64,000 nucleotides of DNA. Source: Erythrobacter sp. F6033 (GTDB taxonomy: Bacteria > Pseudomonadota > Alphaproteobacteria > Sphingomonadales > Sphingomonadaceae). The stretch lies in contig NZ_JALKAZ010000001.1 in the NCBI RefSeq assembly GCF_023016005.1, positions 1,116,001-1,180,000 on the forward strand. Direction: 5' to 3'. Numbering within the stretch: position 1 is the stretch's first letter; every line of letters begins with the position of its first letter. The position numbers and the translations under genes are program-made. The notes beneath the pieces are model-generated. The model ran no database searches, was not told the origin of the DNA, and saw only the letters and a list, made by a program, of their open reading frames with translations. Shown in pieces: positions 44,303-54,298 of the stretch.

Positions 44303-46513
44303 ATGGCAGGCACTGCTGATGCGATTACAGAGGGTGGGCGAGAGCTCCTGCAGGAAGAGCGTTTATCGCCTTTTGTGCGAGTAACGCTAAGACGCTGGGC
44401 AAAATGGTATTCGGGCGGAGCGGAGCTGTTCTGGCCTTTCACTGACCTTGCGATCCGCTTCTTTGTTGCCGTGTGGTTCCTCAGATCGGGCATCGTCAAG
44501 GCGAGCGATTGGGATACTGCGCTCTATTTGGCGGCCAACGAATACCCGGTTAGCTGGCTCGCTCCGTATGATGCAGCCGTTCTTGGTCTCTCGATTGAGC
44601 TTGTTGGCCCCTTGCTGTTGCTCGTTGGCTTTTTCACGCGGCCCGCCGCGCTAGCGATGGCTGCGCTGACGATTGTCAGCCAAGCTGTCTACGTTCCGAC
44701 AACGACCAATTTGATGGTTGCCTCTATCCTTGTTTGGTATGTGGTCTCGGGGCCAGCGGCGTTCTCGCTTGACCGCGTATTGGCAAGCGGACTGAAACAA
44801 AGCGCGATGCCGCTTGCCCGGCCGACGATCCGTGCAGGAGAGTGGGCGCGTGAGAAGCTGGGCCCGGTTCTCATGATGGCAACACGGGTTTGGCTCGCGG
44901 TTGCGCTGTTTGCCTATGCTGGCTTGTTCGAACCGTCGATTGCTCTCGCCACATGGCTGCCAACAAGCATTTTTTCAGGCATGCCTGCGTGGCTGGCGGT
45001 GCTGTTCGGCGCTTTGTTCCTGATCGGATTTGCAGCCAGTATCGTGTCTTACATACTCGTCTTCGTGATCGGTTTCACGATGATTGCAGGCGCGCATCCC
45101 AATGTGACACTGTTCCCGTTTCTGCTGCTCGCAATTTACGAAGCGCGCGGGGCGGGGGTGCTGTCCATCGATGCCGCGATTGCCGCGTGGATGGAAAAGA
45201 ACATTCTGTTTGACCGGCACTATTCAGAGATACCGGACGACTGGCCGCATATTGTCGTCGTTGGCGCAGGTTTCGGCGGATTGGCCGCGGTCGAGCGGCT
45301 TAAGCGCTTGCCAGTGCGGATCACTCTGATTGACAAGCGCAATTATCACCTGTTCCAGCCGCTGCTTTATCAAATCGCGACTGCGACATTGAACCCCGCG
45401 GACATCGCGACCCCAATCCGCAGTCTGTTTCGCGCAGATGGCAATGTCCGTGTGCTCAAAGGTGAGGTTCGCGCGATTGATGCGGATGCGAAGACCGTAA
45501 GCTATGGTCCCGATATCGATGACGTTCAGAAGCTCGACTACGACAGCCTTGTCCTCGCAACCGGCGCGACCCACAGCTATTTCGGGAAGGATGAATGGGG
45601 CGCATTCGCTCCGGGTTTGAAGACTATTGAAGACGGCGTCGCGGTGCGTGCATCGATCCTCAATGCGTTCGAGCAGGCCGAGTCGACCGAAGACGAGGAG
45701 CGGATCAAACGGCTGCTCACTTTTGTCATTGTCGGCGGAGGCCCAACCGGCGTTGAGCTGGCTGGAGCAATTGCAGAACTCGCCAAGATCAATGTCTCGC
45801 GCGAGTTCAGAACAGTCGATCCGGCCGATGCGCGGGTTATTCTGGTCCAATCGGGCCCGCGGATCCTGCCCGCTTTCCCCGAAGAGCTGTCCGATGAAGC
45901 GGCCCGTTCGCTAGAGAAATTAGGGATCGAGATACGCACAGGTGGCCGCGTGACCGAAATCGCTGAGCGTCATGTATGCATCGGCGGAGAAACCGTGATT
46001 GATACCGAAACGGTGCTTTGGGCAGCAGGTGTGGCGGCCTCTCCAGCGGCAAAATGGCTCGGCGCAGAAAGCGACCCTTCGGGACGCGTTCGAGTCAACG
46101 ACCATCTGCGAGTAAAAGGCGCCAGCGGCATACTCGGCGATGTATTCGCGATTGGCGACACGGCAGGCAGCAACGCTTGGGATGGCAACCCTGTGCCGGG
46201 ATTGGCACCAGCGGCCAAGCAGGCGGGCGTTTATGTCTCGCGCGTTGTCGAAGCGGAATTGCTCGGCAAAGAGTGCCCGGGACCATTCGTTTACAAACAC
46301 CAGGGCAGCCTCGCCACGATTGGCCGCAAGTCGGCTGTTGCGGACTTTGGGCGTTTCAAATTATCCGGAAATAGTGCGTGGTGGTTGTGGGGCATTGTGC
46401 ATGTCGGCTTCCTCACCGGAATGCGAAACCGGGTAACTGTTGTCATAAACTGGATGTGGAATTTCTTTGCGCAACACTCCGGCGTGCGTTTGATCACCGA
46501 AAAACAGGTGTGA
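44303..46513 (+). CDS. DoxX-like membrane domain fused to type II NADH dehydrogenase
   Basis: 736 aa from the ATG at 44303, which has a strong AGGAGG site 9-14 bases upstream. The first 290 residues or so have about seven or eight hydrophobic segments of DoxX-like character (RFFVAVWFLRSGIVKAS, LSIELVGPLLLLVGFFTRPAA). From about residue 310 the chain is an NDH-2-type flavoprotein with two GxGxxG sites (VVVGAGFGGLAAVERL for FAD, VIVGGGPTGVELAGAI for NADH), NYHLFQPLLYQIATATL, and the C-terminal KHQGSLATIGRKSAV and membrane-associating end. It is probably a non-proton-pumping quinone reductase with a built-in membrane module; the role of the DoxX part is inference. Confidence 0.88.
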   Translation: MAGTADAITEGGRELLQEERLSPFVRVTLRRWAKWYSGGAELFWPFTDLAIRFFVAVWFLRSGIVKASDWDTALYLAANEYPVSWLAPYDAAVLGLSIELVGPLLLLVGFFTRPAALAMAALTIVSQAVYVPTTTNLMVASILVWYVVSGPAAFSLDRVLASGLKQSAMPLARPTIRAGEWAREKLGPVLMMATRVWLAVALFAYAGLFEPSIALATWLPTSIFSGMPAWLAVLFGALFLIGFAASIVSYILVFVIGFTMIAGAHPNVTLFPFLLLAIYEARGAGVLSIDAAIAAWMEKNILFDRHYSEIPDDWPHIVVVGAGFGGLAAVERLKRLPVRITLIDKRNYHLFQPLLYQIATATLNPADIATPIRSLFRADGNVRVLKGEVRAIDADAKTVSYGPDIDDVQKLDYDSLVLATGATHSYFGKDEWGAFAPGLKTIEDGVAVRASILNAFEQAESTEDEERIKRLLTFVIVGGGPTGVELAGAIAELAKINVSREFRTVDPADARVILVQSGPRILPAFPEELSDEAARSLEKLGIEIRTGGRVTEIAERHVCIGGETVIDTETVLWAAGVAASPAAKWLGAESDPSGRVRVNDHLRVKGASGILGDVFAIGDTAGSNAWDGNPVPGLAPAAKQAGVYVSRVVEAELLGKECPGPFVYKHQGSLATIGRKSAVADFGRFKLSGNSAWWLWGIVHVGFLTGMRNRVTVVINWMWNFFAQHSGVRLITEKQV

Positions 46514-46594
46514 TTCCGCCTTTACTCATTTGACATCAAGAGTTTCGCTCGTACTCTTGGCGCTCCTTTTATTCGGAAATCCGGGCTCTTTTGC

Positions 46595-49387
46595 ATGACA
46601 TTTCGCGTTTCACGTTCAGCCATTTCGCTGATCGCTCTATGTGTTTCTTCCATTGCCATGGCGGGCGATGAGCCGGTTTACGAAGCGGCACCGGACTGGA
46701 TCGATTTGGTGGATTTGGATGGCGTTGAACGCGACCCAGCAAACAACCAGATTGTGAATGACACCCAGATACGGCTGCAGAATGGCCTGCACTGGGAATA
46801 CAAAGATATTGTCTACCGCGTCGAAAGCCTCGCGGATCTATCCAATGTCGGCACGCTAACGGCGCGATGGATGCCGGATAAAGGCGACTTGATTGTTCAT
46901 GAAATCGCCATTTTGCGAGATGGCGCTGTAACTGATCTCGTCGATCAGGGTGAGAAGATGGAGGTGCTTCGCCGCGAGCGCCTGCTGGAAAGCAAGATCA
47001 TCGATGGTTCTCTTACCGCGACGTTGTCGGTTCCCGGCCTTCAGGTCGGCGACGAGCTTCGGATGCGGTATTCTGTGACGAATTCGGATCAGGCGCTGAA
47101 AGAAGAAGTGCAAAGCCAGACTTTCCTTTGGAGAGAGCCGCGCAAACAAGCCGATTTCGGGCGAATTCTGGCGTCTTGGCCGACTGATTTGGATGTGACG
47201 TACAAAGCTGGTCCCAATTTCGATCTTCCCGAGGTGACAGAGAAAAACGGCCATAGTTGGATCGAGGTGAAGCTCCCTCTCGATGAAGCCGACGATCTGC
47301 CAAACGGTGTGCCGCCGCGCTATCGCAGGGGAACGATTTTGCAGATCGGAACCTTTGCCAATTGGGCCGAGGTTTCAAGCACTATGGCCCCGTATTATGA
47401 GACGGACGGAGCGCTCGACGGGCTCACCGATTTGCTCGAGAAAGTCGAAGCAATCCGTGCGAACAACACGACCGATCTTGAACAGGCTGTCGCTGCACTC
47501 GAACTGGTTCAGGAAGACATTCGCTATCTGCTCAACGGCCTCGATGGAGGGAACTACCTCCCTCAGGACGTTCCGACGACTTGGGAAAAGAAATACGGAG
47601 ATTGCAAAGCGAAAACAGTGATTTTGCTGGCAATCCTCAATCATCTTGGAATCCAGTCGGAAGCGGTTCTCGCCTCTGTTCGCGCTGGCAATAATGTCCC
47701 TTCGTCGCTTCCAATTCCGGGAGCGTTCGATCATGTTCTTGTCCGCGCGGAGATAGACGGTGTCCTCTATTATCTGGATGGCACGTCGATCGGCGCGAAT
47801 ATCAAGACTGTCGGCAATGTTCCGCCGTTTGAATACACTTTGCCAATCCGCGCAGCCGGCGCGGAAATCGAACCAATCAAACAGGTTTTGCCTCGCTTCG
47901 CTGAAACACAGATGGAGGTTTTGGGTGATGTTCGGGCGGGCGGAGACTTGCCCGCCTTAGTCACGATAAAGGTTCATTTGGTCGGGACTGCGGCCGCGCA
48001 AACCAATGCCCAATCCGAGAAATTCACCGACAGAGCGAAGAAAAATATGGGTCGCGGAATGGGCCGCGCCACCGGTAACAGTATGAATGTTCTAGATGTC
48101 GAAGTCATCGAAGGTGATGATGACAGCATCGCAACTATAGTAATGACGGGCATTGGCTCACCAATGTTCACTTTCAAAGATGGGCGCTTTGAATCCACAC
48201 CGACCGTCCTCGCAGGACAGGTGAAATTTGCGCCCAATCGATCGCGCAAGGAATGGCGGGATATTCCGGTTTGGACGGGCCGACCAAACAGCACTTCGAT
48301 GTCCTTGACAGCGCTGCTGCCGGATAGTCCCGGCGATTTCGAGCTGCGCGGTGATAAGCCAATCAACGTCAAGGTTGCCGGCCGTCAATACGTCCGGGAA
48401 AGCTCAATCGCGAACGGCGAATTTGTGATGAAGGAAAGCCTCGTGACCACCGGCGGCGAGATTGCTCCCGAATTCTTCCGTGATGCACGCCGCGAGGCTG
48501 CGAAGCTTGCTCGCCAAGAACTCAAACTGATCGCTCCTGATGAAATGCCGAGACGGTGGCGATATGCGCGCGAGACCGACCGAAGCGCGCTGGAGCCGTT
48601 GGAGGCGGCCTATGCGCAATTGATCGAGGATGAACCCGACGAAGTGGCCCCATATCTCACACGCGCGGCTTTCCGGTTTGATACCTATGACTACGCCGGC
48701 TCGCTTGCTGATATGAACACCGTGGTCGATCTGGAAGCGACAGCAGAGAATTACCGCCAGCGTGCGGGTGCACACATCAAAATGCTAGATCGCGAATCCG
48801 CCAAAGCCGATCTTGATGAGGCTTATTCGTTGGACCCAACACCTGCCCGCGCGATCGAGCTTGCGGATGCGATGGCCTACCTGGGCGATCTTGAGGGCGC
48901 GCGCGAGATTCTGGAATATGAAGACGGTGACGTGAATGTCAGGCGCAGTCTTGAATTTGCATTTGCAGAGCTGGATGCGCTGCAAGGTGATACAGCGGCG
49001 GGTCTAGCTCGTCTCGATCAGTTGCTGGAAGACAAGCCGACCGACCCGACTCTGCTCAACGAAAAATGCTGGTTTATGGGAGTTTGGCAGGTCTCGCTCG
49101 CCGATGCGGTTCCGGTCTGCACAAAGGCCGTCGAAAGCAGCGGGGAATCGCCCAACATCCTCGATAGCCGCGCGATGGCGCATTATCGCAATGGCATGTT
49201 TGAAGAGGCTCTGACTGATATCAACGCCGCGCTTGATCGTGCGCCGCAACTGGCGCCATCGGTATTGCTTCGCGGGTTTATCCGGCTGGCTGCTGGGGAT
49301 GCTGACGGACAAAGCGATATTGATGATGCATTGGCGAGCCGCCCAGAACTTGCCGATCAATATCGCCGCTGGGGCTTTGATCTTTAG
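46595..49387 (+). CDS. DUF3857 / transglutaminase-like protein with TPR repeats
   Basis: 930 aa, exported by a signal peptide (SAISLIALCVSSIAMAGDEP). Domain order: DUF3857 (about 60-230), a transglutaminase-like fold (about 270-400) with the Cys-His-Asp triad visible (KYGDCKAKTVILL, GAFDHVLV, YLDGT), a beta-rich middle, and C-terminal TPR-like helical repeats (from about 680). Proteins of this architecture are found in many Gram-negatives and are thought to work on or near the outer envelope, but the substrate is unknown. No Shine-Dalgarno is evident at the ATG. Its stop is six bases from the convergent radC stop. Confidence 0.85.
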   Translation: MTFRVSRSAISLIALCVSSIAMAGDEPVYEAAPDWIDLVDLDGVERDPANNQIVNDTQIRLQNGLHWEYKDIVYRVESLADLSNVGTLTARWMPDKGDLIVHEIAILRDGAVTDLVDQGEKMEVLRRERLLESKIIDGSLTATLSVPGLQVGDELRMRYSVTNSDQALKEEVQSQTFLWREPRKQADFGRILASWPTDLDVTYKAGPNFDLPEVTEKNGHSWIEVKLPLDEADDLPNGVPPRYRRGTILQIGTFANWAEVSSTMAPYYETDGALDGLTDLLEKVEAIRANNTTDLEQAVAALELVQEDIRYLLNGLDGGNYLPQDVPTTWEKKYGDCKAKTVILLAILNHLGIQSEAVLASVRAGNNVPSSLPIPGAFDHVLVRAEIDGVLYYLDGTSIGANIKTVGNVPPFEYTLPIRAAGAEIEPIKQVLPRFAETQMEVLGDVRAGGDLPALVTIKVHLVGTAAAQTNAQSEKFTDRAKKNMGRGMGRATGNSMNVLDVEVIEGDDDSIATIVMTGIGSPMFTFKDGRFESTPTVLAGQVKFAPNRSRKEWRDIPVWTGRPNSTSMSLTALLPDSPGDFELRGDKPINVKVAGRQYVRESSIANGEFVMKESLVTTGGEIAPEFFRDARREAAKLARQELKLIAPDEMPRRWRYARETDRSALEPLEAAYAQLIEDEPDEVAPYLTRAAFRFDTYDYAGSLADMNTVVDLEATAENYRQRAGAHIKMLDRESAKADLDEAYSLDPTPARAIELADAMAYLGDLEGAREILEYEDGDVNVRRSLEFAFAELDALQGDTAAGLARLDQLLEDKPTDPTLLNEKCWFMGVWQVSLADAVPVCTKAVESSGESPNILDSRAMAHYRNGMFEEALTDINAALDRAPQLAPSVLLRGFIRLAAGDADGQSDIDDALASRPELADQYRRWGFDL

Positions 49388-49393
49388 GGCGGG

Positions 49394-50173
49394 TTAGATC
49401 AGTCCTTTGGAGCGGAGGCTAACATGGCCTTCGCGCCCAACGATGACATGATCGTGCAGAGTAACGCCTAACAGGCGCCCGGCCTCGGCGATCTTCTTTG
49501 TGATCTGAATGTCGGCGCGGCTTGGCTCCGGGCTTCCGCTCGGGTGATTGTGCACCAGGATGAGGGCGCTCGCCCCGACATCCATCGCCTTACGGATCAC
49601 TTCACGCGGATGGATGGCGGCTTCGTCGATTGAACCGTCACCCACATGATGATCGTCGATCAAACGGTTTTTGGTGTCCAGATACAGCACGCGAACCCGT
49701 TCGACGGTGAGATGCGCCATGTCTATTGCCAGATAATCTAGCAGCGCTTGCCAACTCGATAGGACGGGCTTTTGAGCGACCTCGCTGCGCGCCATTCGGC
49801 GGGCCGCGATTGAGACGGATTTGAGAGCAGCTGCGCTTGTTTCTCCAATGCCTTTGACCCGCTGCAAAGCTTTGGGATCGGCGTTGAGCACGCCTGCGAG
49901 CGTGCCAAATTGCTTCAGCAATTCCTTGGCAACAGGCTTGGTATCGCCTTGCTTGATCGCGGCGAACAGCAGGTATTCGAGAACTTCGTAATCGGCGAGA
50001 GCTTCTGCACCGCCTTTAAGCAACCGCTCGCGCAGCCTCGCGCGGTGACCAAGGCCAGCTTGTTTGCCCGCCTCAGAAGCGCTCGGCGTTTCTCCCTTTG
50101 GATCGGGCCCGAAGTCAAAGCTATTCTCGGAATCTGACACTGTGTCCCCTAGCGGATAACCCTCACACTTCAT
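49394..50173 (-). CDS. radC: RadC family (JAB/MPN-domain) protein
   Basis: 259 aa with an N-terminal HhH-type segment (DYEVLEYLLFAAI, RVKGIGETSAAAL) and a C-terminal MPN/JAMM domain with LVHNHPSGSPEPSRADI, the metal-binding HxHx-Ser-Asp arrangement. Despite its name its role in DNA repair is disputed. A GTG at 50140 preceded by AGGGG may be the true start rather than the ATG at 50173. It is divergent from ydbH. Confidence 0.9.
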   Translation of the reverse strand: MKCEGYPLGDTVSDSENSFDFGPDPKGETPSASEAGKQAGLGHRARLRERLLKGGAEALADYEVLEYLLFAAIKQGDTKPVAKELLKQFGTLAGVLNADPKALQRVKGIGETSAAALKSVSIAARRMARSEVAQKPVLSSWQALLDYLAIDMAHLTVERVRVLYLDTKNRLIDDHHVGDGSIDEAAIHPREVIRKAMDVGASALILVHNHPSGSPEPSRADIQITKKIAEAGRLLGVTLHDHVIVGREGHVSLRSKGLI

Positions 50174-50210
50174 TGCCTTTGGCCGAGCGTTCGCGCAAGT
50201 GTGGGAAACT

Positions 50211-53200
50211 ATGGCAAGCTCAGCCGATCACAGCGATTCTGCTCAACCAAGACGGCTGGGCCTACCACGCAAGAGGCGGTGGCGGGCGCTGTTGCTGGTG
50301 TTCGCGCTGCTCTGCGCGGCGACTGTTGCGGTGTGGATTTCCCGTGAGCAGATCGCCGGGAACATTATCGAAGCTGAATTGGAACGCCTCGGTATTCCGG
50401 CAACGTATGAAATTGTTTCGATAACGCCGCAAAAGCAGCTGTTGCGAAACTTGATTGTCGGTGATCCCGATCGGCCCGACCTGGCGATCGAAGAGATCGT
50501 GGTGAATCTCGATTACGGATGGAGCGGCGCATCGGCAGGCACAATCGAAATAGTTCGCCCGCGACTATACGGCACGTACCGCGATGGCCAATTCAGCCTC
50601 GGCGCGCTTGATCCTGCAATTTTTGCAGAAAGCGACGAGCCAGCCGGATTACCTGCACTGGACGTTGTGGTGCGAGACGGACGGGCTCTTATCGAAACAG
50701 ATTTCGGCGCGATAGGCGCTAAGCTGAGCGGCGAGGGCCGGCTTGATAGCGGATTTGGCGGAAAGCTGGCCGTTACTGCACCCAATATCGGCGTAGAAGG
50801 CTGCAAAACCAACGAAGCGACCCTGTATGGTGATCTTTCAACAGATAGCGGTGTGCCTTCGTTCTCCGGCCCCATCAGATTGCGCGATGTCTCTTGCGAA
50901 GGCGCGACGCTTGCCAGAGCGGATGCGACCGCGACCATTTCTTTGACCGATGACTTCTCGGTCATTGCAGGACGTATGAGCGTTGCGGCGGCGAATTTGG
51001 GATTTGCAGGAAACTCGGCATCTGAAGTCGCAGGTGATGTCGAACTTAACTTGAGCGAAGGCGGGCTCAATCTCAGCCATGATCTTGCAGGGAAGAGCGT
51101 CTCCACGGACTATGGATCGATAGGTGAGATTCGGGCAGACGGTTCCTTGCGGAGCGATGCGGAATTTGCCCGAACCGACTGGAATGCGGATATTTCAGGC
51201 AGACGAGTGAGTATTCGCGGCAATCTTGAATCGATACTGCAAGACGCAAGCGATGGCGCAGAGGGAACATTCGTATCCAGTCTGCTCAGCAAATTTCAGC
51301 GCAATTTCAAGGTTGCAGCGTCCAATGCTGACCTGAGATCATCTATCGTGGCGCGTCAGAATGGCAGCGAAATGAGCGTAGTCATTCCTGAAGGTCGATT
51401 GACCAGCGCTTCGGGTGAGGCGCTTATCGCGATTTCCCGTTTCAGCTGGGCGACAAACAATTCCGGTTCACAATTGCGCGGGAATTTCCTGACAGGCGGC
51501 GAAGGCCTTCCGAGGATCAACGGCAGGATGGAGCAAGCTCCCACAGGAGGGCTTATGCTGCGCATGGCGATGGCTGAATATGCCGCGGGCAGCGATCGGA
51601 TTGCGATTCCGCGGCTTCAAGTTGCCCAAGGACGCGGTGAAGGTCTTGAGTTCGGCGGCGTAGTGAAAGCTGGCGGAGCGCTGCCAGGAGGCAGCGTCAC
51701 GGCGTTGGAGCTTCCAATTGAAGGGCAGTGGTCTTCCGACGGGGAACTTTCGTTTGGCCGACGCTGCAGCCGCATCCGCTTCGATGCTCTAGCGATCTAT
51801 GATCTCTCGCTCGAAGGGCAGTCGCTCGCGCTTTGTCCAAAGGGGCGCGCGATGGTTCGTTATGGCGAGGCCTTGCAAATCTCTGCTGAAACTAGAGATC
51901 TGGATCTTGTCGGGCAATTGGCCGGCTCACCCACCACTATTTCCACTAGGGCGGTTTCGTTTTCTTACCCCGGCAGCTTTGAACTAAACGAGCTTGCCGC
52001 AACTATCGGCGAGGATGGAAGCGCGATGCGATTGCGCGCCGATGTTTTGAGCGGTGACGGCGAGGGTTTAAGCGGAACTTTCAGCGGCGCTGATGCACGC
52101 CTCGATTTTGTCCCTCTCGATTTGGCTTCGATGGCTGGCCGTTGGGCGTATCGCGACGAAACCCTGCAAATTGACGAGAGCACATTCGTGTTGACGGAGA
52201 GAATCGAGGGCGAGGCGCGGTTCGAACCTCTTCTGGCTCGCGATGCGACACTAAGCCTATTTAACGGTGATCTTAGGGCACAAGCAGCTCTCATCCACCC
52301 AACTTCTCAAAGATTGATTACGCAGGTCGATGTCGACCACAATCTGGGCACAGGGCAGGGGCAGGCAACTCTGGCGGTGCCAGGCGTCGTTTTCGACGAT
52401 CAATTGCGCCCGGAAGACATCAGCTATCTGGCAAAAGGCGTCATTGCCTTTGCGGATGGCGCGGTGTCAGGTGAGGGGACGGTAAGGTGGACCGAGGATA
52501 CCATCGTCAGCGGCGGCACGTTTGGCACCGAGCGACTCGATCTGGCGGCTACATTTGGCCCTATCGATGGCTTGCGCGGGTCCATCGAGTTTACCGATCT
52601 GATCAATCTTACAACCGCGCCCGATCAAGTCATCGAAATCGGCTCGATCAATCCAGGGATTGAAGTGCTTGGCGGGCGCGTGGTCTTTTCCATGACCAAC
52701 GGAGAATTGATCTCGGTAAAAGACGCGCGCTGGCCGTTTATGGGCGGCGAACTGATCCTCAGCCCTGTGGACATTCGCTATGGAGAGCAGGGTGAGCAGC
52801 TCTATGTTTTCGAGATCGTCGGGCTGGATGCGGCGACCTTTATCGCTCAGATGGAACTGACCAATCTGGGGGCAGATGGCACTTTTGATGGAACTGTGCC
52901 GATCCTTTTCGACGATCAGGGGAACGGCACAATTGGCACCGGTCTTTTGATCTCACGTCCTCCGGGCGGTAATGTCTCGTATATCGGCGAGCTGACATAT
53001 GAGGATATGGGCGCGATCACGAACTTCGCGTTCCAATCTCTTCGCTCGCTGGATTACAAACAGATGAGCATCGGGCTGGACGGAAGTTTGGCCGGAGAGA
53101 TCGTCACAAGTTTCAAGATCGACGGTGTGCGCCAAGGGGAGGGCGCCAGCCAAAACTTGGTGACGCGGCAGCTCGCCAAGCTTCCTATCCGGTTCAATAT

Positions 53201-53450
53201 CAACGTCCGATCGCAGAATTTTTATCAGCTTGCGACTATGGTTCGATCATTCTTCGATCCCGAATACCTCGGCAACCCGGTGGATAAGGGACTGCTTTCG
53301 CTTGAGGAAGGGCGGTTTGCGCCGAACTCTCCATTTACCGAACCGCAGCCGATCCCGCCTCCGCAAGAAAACGAACCGCCACCGGCAACCGATATCAGGC
53401 GCGATAATGAATCGCCCGTTCAACCTTCAGAAAGCGACGAGACGCTATGA
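50211..53450 (+). CDS. ydbH: YdbH-family AsmA-like envelope lipid-transport protein
   Basis: Large periplasm-spanning protein (1079 aa) related to TamB and YhdP, which in E. coli help carry phospholipids to the outer membrane. One N-terminal membrane anchor (about 27-46, RWRALLLVFALLCAATVAVW) is followed by about 1000 residues of repeating beta-strand, low-cysteine sequence expected of a beta-groove. The C-terminus contains FDGTVPILFDDQGN and the MSIGLDGSLAGEIVTSFKIDG block typical of the YdbH/dicarboxylate end. I use the ATG at 50211; an in-frame GTG is 12 bases upstream. The neighbours ynbE and ydbL confirm the assignment. Confidence 0.9.
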   Translation: MASSADHSDSAQPRRLGLPRKRRWRALLLVFALLCAATVAVWISREQIAGNIIEAELERLGIPATYEIVSITPQKQLLRNLIVGDPDRPDLAIEEIVVNLDYGWSGASAGTIEIVRPRLYGTYRDGQFSLGALDPAIFAESDEPAGLPALDVVVRDGRALIETDFGAIGAKLSGEGRLDSGFGGKLAVTAPNIGVEGCKTNEATLYGDLSTDSGVPSFSGPIRLRDVSCEGATLARADATATISLTDDFSVIAGRMSVAAANLGFAGNSASEVAGDVELNLSEGGLNLSHDLAGKSVSTDYGSIGEIRADGSLRSDAEFARTDWNADISGRRVSIRGNLESILQDASDGAEGTFVSSLLSKFQRNFKVAASNADLRSSIVARQNGSEMSVVIPEGRLTSASGEALIAISRFSWATNNSGSQLRGNFLTGGEGLPRINGRMEQAPTGGLMLRMAMAEYAAGSDRIAIPRLQVAQGRGEGLEFGGVVKAGGALPGGSVTALELPIEGQWSSDGELSFGRRCSRIRFDALAIYDLSLEGQSLALCPKGRAMVRYGEALQISAETRDLDLVGQLAGSPTTISTRAVSFSYPGSFELNELAATIGEDGSAMRLRADVLSGDGEGLSGTFSGADARLDFVPLDLASMAGRWAYRDETLQIDESTFVLTERIEGEARFEPLLARDATLSLFNGDLRAQAALIHPTSQRLITQVDVDHNLGTGQGQATLAVPGVVFDDQLRPEDISYLAKGVIAFADGAVSGEGTVRWTEDTIVSGGTFGTERLDLAATFGPIDGLRGSIEFTDLINLTTAPDQVIEIGSINPGIEVLGGRVVFSMTNGELISVKDARWPFMGGELILSPVDIRYGEQGEQLYVFEIVGLDAATFIAQMELTNLGADGTFDGTVPILFDDQGNGTIGTGLLISRPPGGNVSYIGELTYEDMGAITNFAFQSLRSLDYKQMSIGLDGSLAGEIVTSFKIDGVRQGEGASQNLVTRQLAKLPIRFNINVRSQNFYQLATMVRSFFDPEYLGNPVDKGLLSLEEGRFAPNSPFTEPQPIPPPQENEPPPATDIRRDNESPVQPSESDETL

Positions 53451-53707
53451 CATTCATGAAATTGACCGGAATCCTTAATGCTGCCACACGATCTGACGTG
53501 ATTAACGGACGAAAAGGTGCGCGGAGGATGACAGTCAAAGCCGGATTGGGCGCGGTCAGTGTGCTTGCTCTTAGTGGTTGCATCAATGTTGCAGCCCCGG
53601 AAGAGCCGATTGTGATCGAGCTCAATATCAACATCCGGCAGGAAGTTATTTACCGGCTGGCAGAAGATGCCGCCAACACGATTGATGAGAACGCGGACAT
53701 TTTTTGA
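53447..53707 (+). CDS. ynbE: YnbE-family lipoprotein
   Basis: Short outer-membrane-type lipoprotein that caps YdbH in E. coli. The mature core is diagnostic: INVAAPEEPIVIELNINIRQEVIYRL. The lipobox LSGC lies after a hydrophobic VSVLAL segment. Two starts compete: ATG at 53447, which overlaps the ydbH stop (ATGA) and gives a long N-region of 27 residues, and ATG at 53528, which gives a textbook lipoprotein signal but has its purine-rich stretch too close. Both encode the same mature protein. Confidence 0.85.
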   Translation: MTFMKLTGILNAATRSDVINGRKGARRMTVKAGLGAVSVLALSGCINVAAPEEPIVIELNINIRQEVIYRLAEDAANTIDENADIF

Positions 53708-53740
53708 TCCGGCCAAGATCGTGATAAGGAAGTGGGAAGA

Positions 53741-54133
53741 ATGAAGATGAAGATGCGCAATTTCGCCCTCGGTGCTGCAGCAGGAATCGCTGCGTTGACC
53801 GCTATCGCCGTGCCTGCCCAGGCTCAGCGTGATCCTGCATACGCCGCTGCCCGCTCGTCCGGTCAGATCGGTGAGAAAACGGATGGTTATCTTGGCATTG
53901 TTGGTAGCGCCACGCCGCAGCTTCAGCGTCTGGTCAACGATATTAACATCAAACGCCGCGCGGTTTATGCTCGTAAAGCTCAGGAAAATAACGCGACGTT
54001 GGAGGAGTATGCTCTTTCGGCCGGTTGTCAGGCGATTGCGCGCACTGTTTCTGGTGAAAAATATCAAGCCCCTGATGGTTCGTGGCAAACGCGAACAAGC
54101 GCGCCGCCGCAGCGCGACCCACGCTGTCCGTAA
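53741..54133 (+). CDS. ydbL: YdbL-family (DUF1318) periplasmic protein
   Basis: About 130 aa with a signal peptide (MKMKMRNFALGAAAGIAALTA, cleavage near AQAQ). DUF1318 features are clear: SSGQIGEKTDGYLG and NIKRRAVYARKAQENNATLEEYA. It is the third member of the ydbH-ynbE-ydbL operon, where it is thought to act as a chaperone-like accessory. The ATG at 53741 has AAGGAAG upstream; an in-frame GTG three codons earlier is less likely. Confidence 0.88.
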   Translation: MKMKMRNFALGAAAGIAALTAIAVPAQAQRDPAYAAARSSGQIGEKTDGYLGIVGSATPQLQRLVNDINIKRRAVYARKAQENNATLEEYALSAGCQAIARTVSGEKYQAPDGSWQTRTSAPPQRDPRCP

Positions 54134-54298
54134 GGTAAGCCACAGCACTGCGGTCTGGCGGCGGCCTTTTGCAAGCAATTGTGCGGCAAATACACGCCCA
54201 CTACGGTTGACTCGAATATGCCCCCCTTCTAAGGGAGCGGCGCCCTCGGCGGGCACTTCTAAGCGTGTGCCTTGCTACCCCCTAAGACGGAAGCTGGC

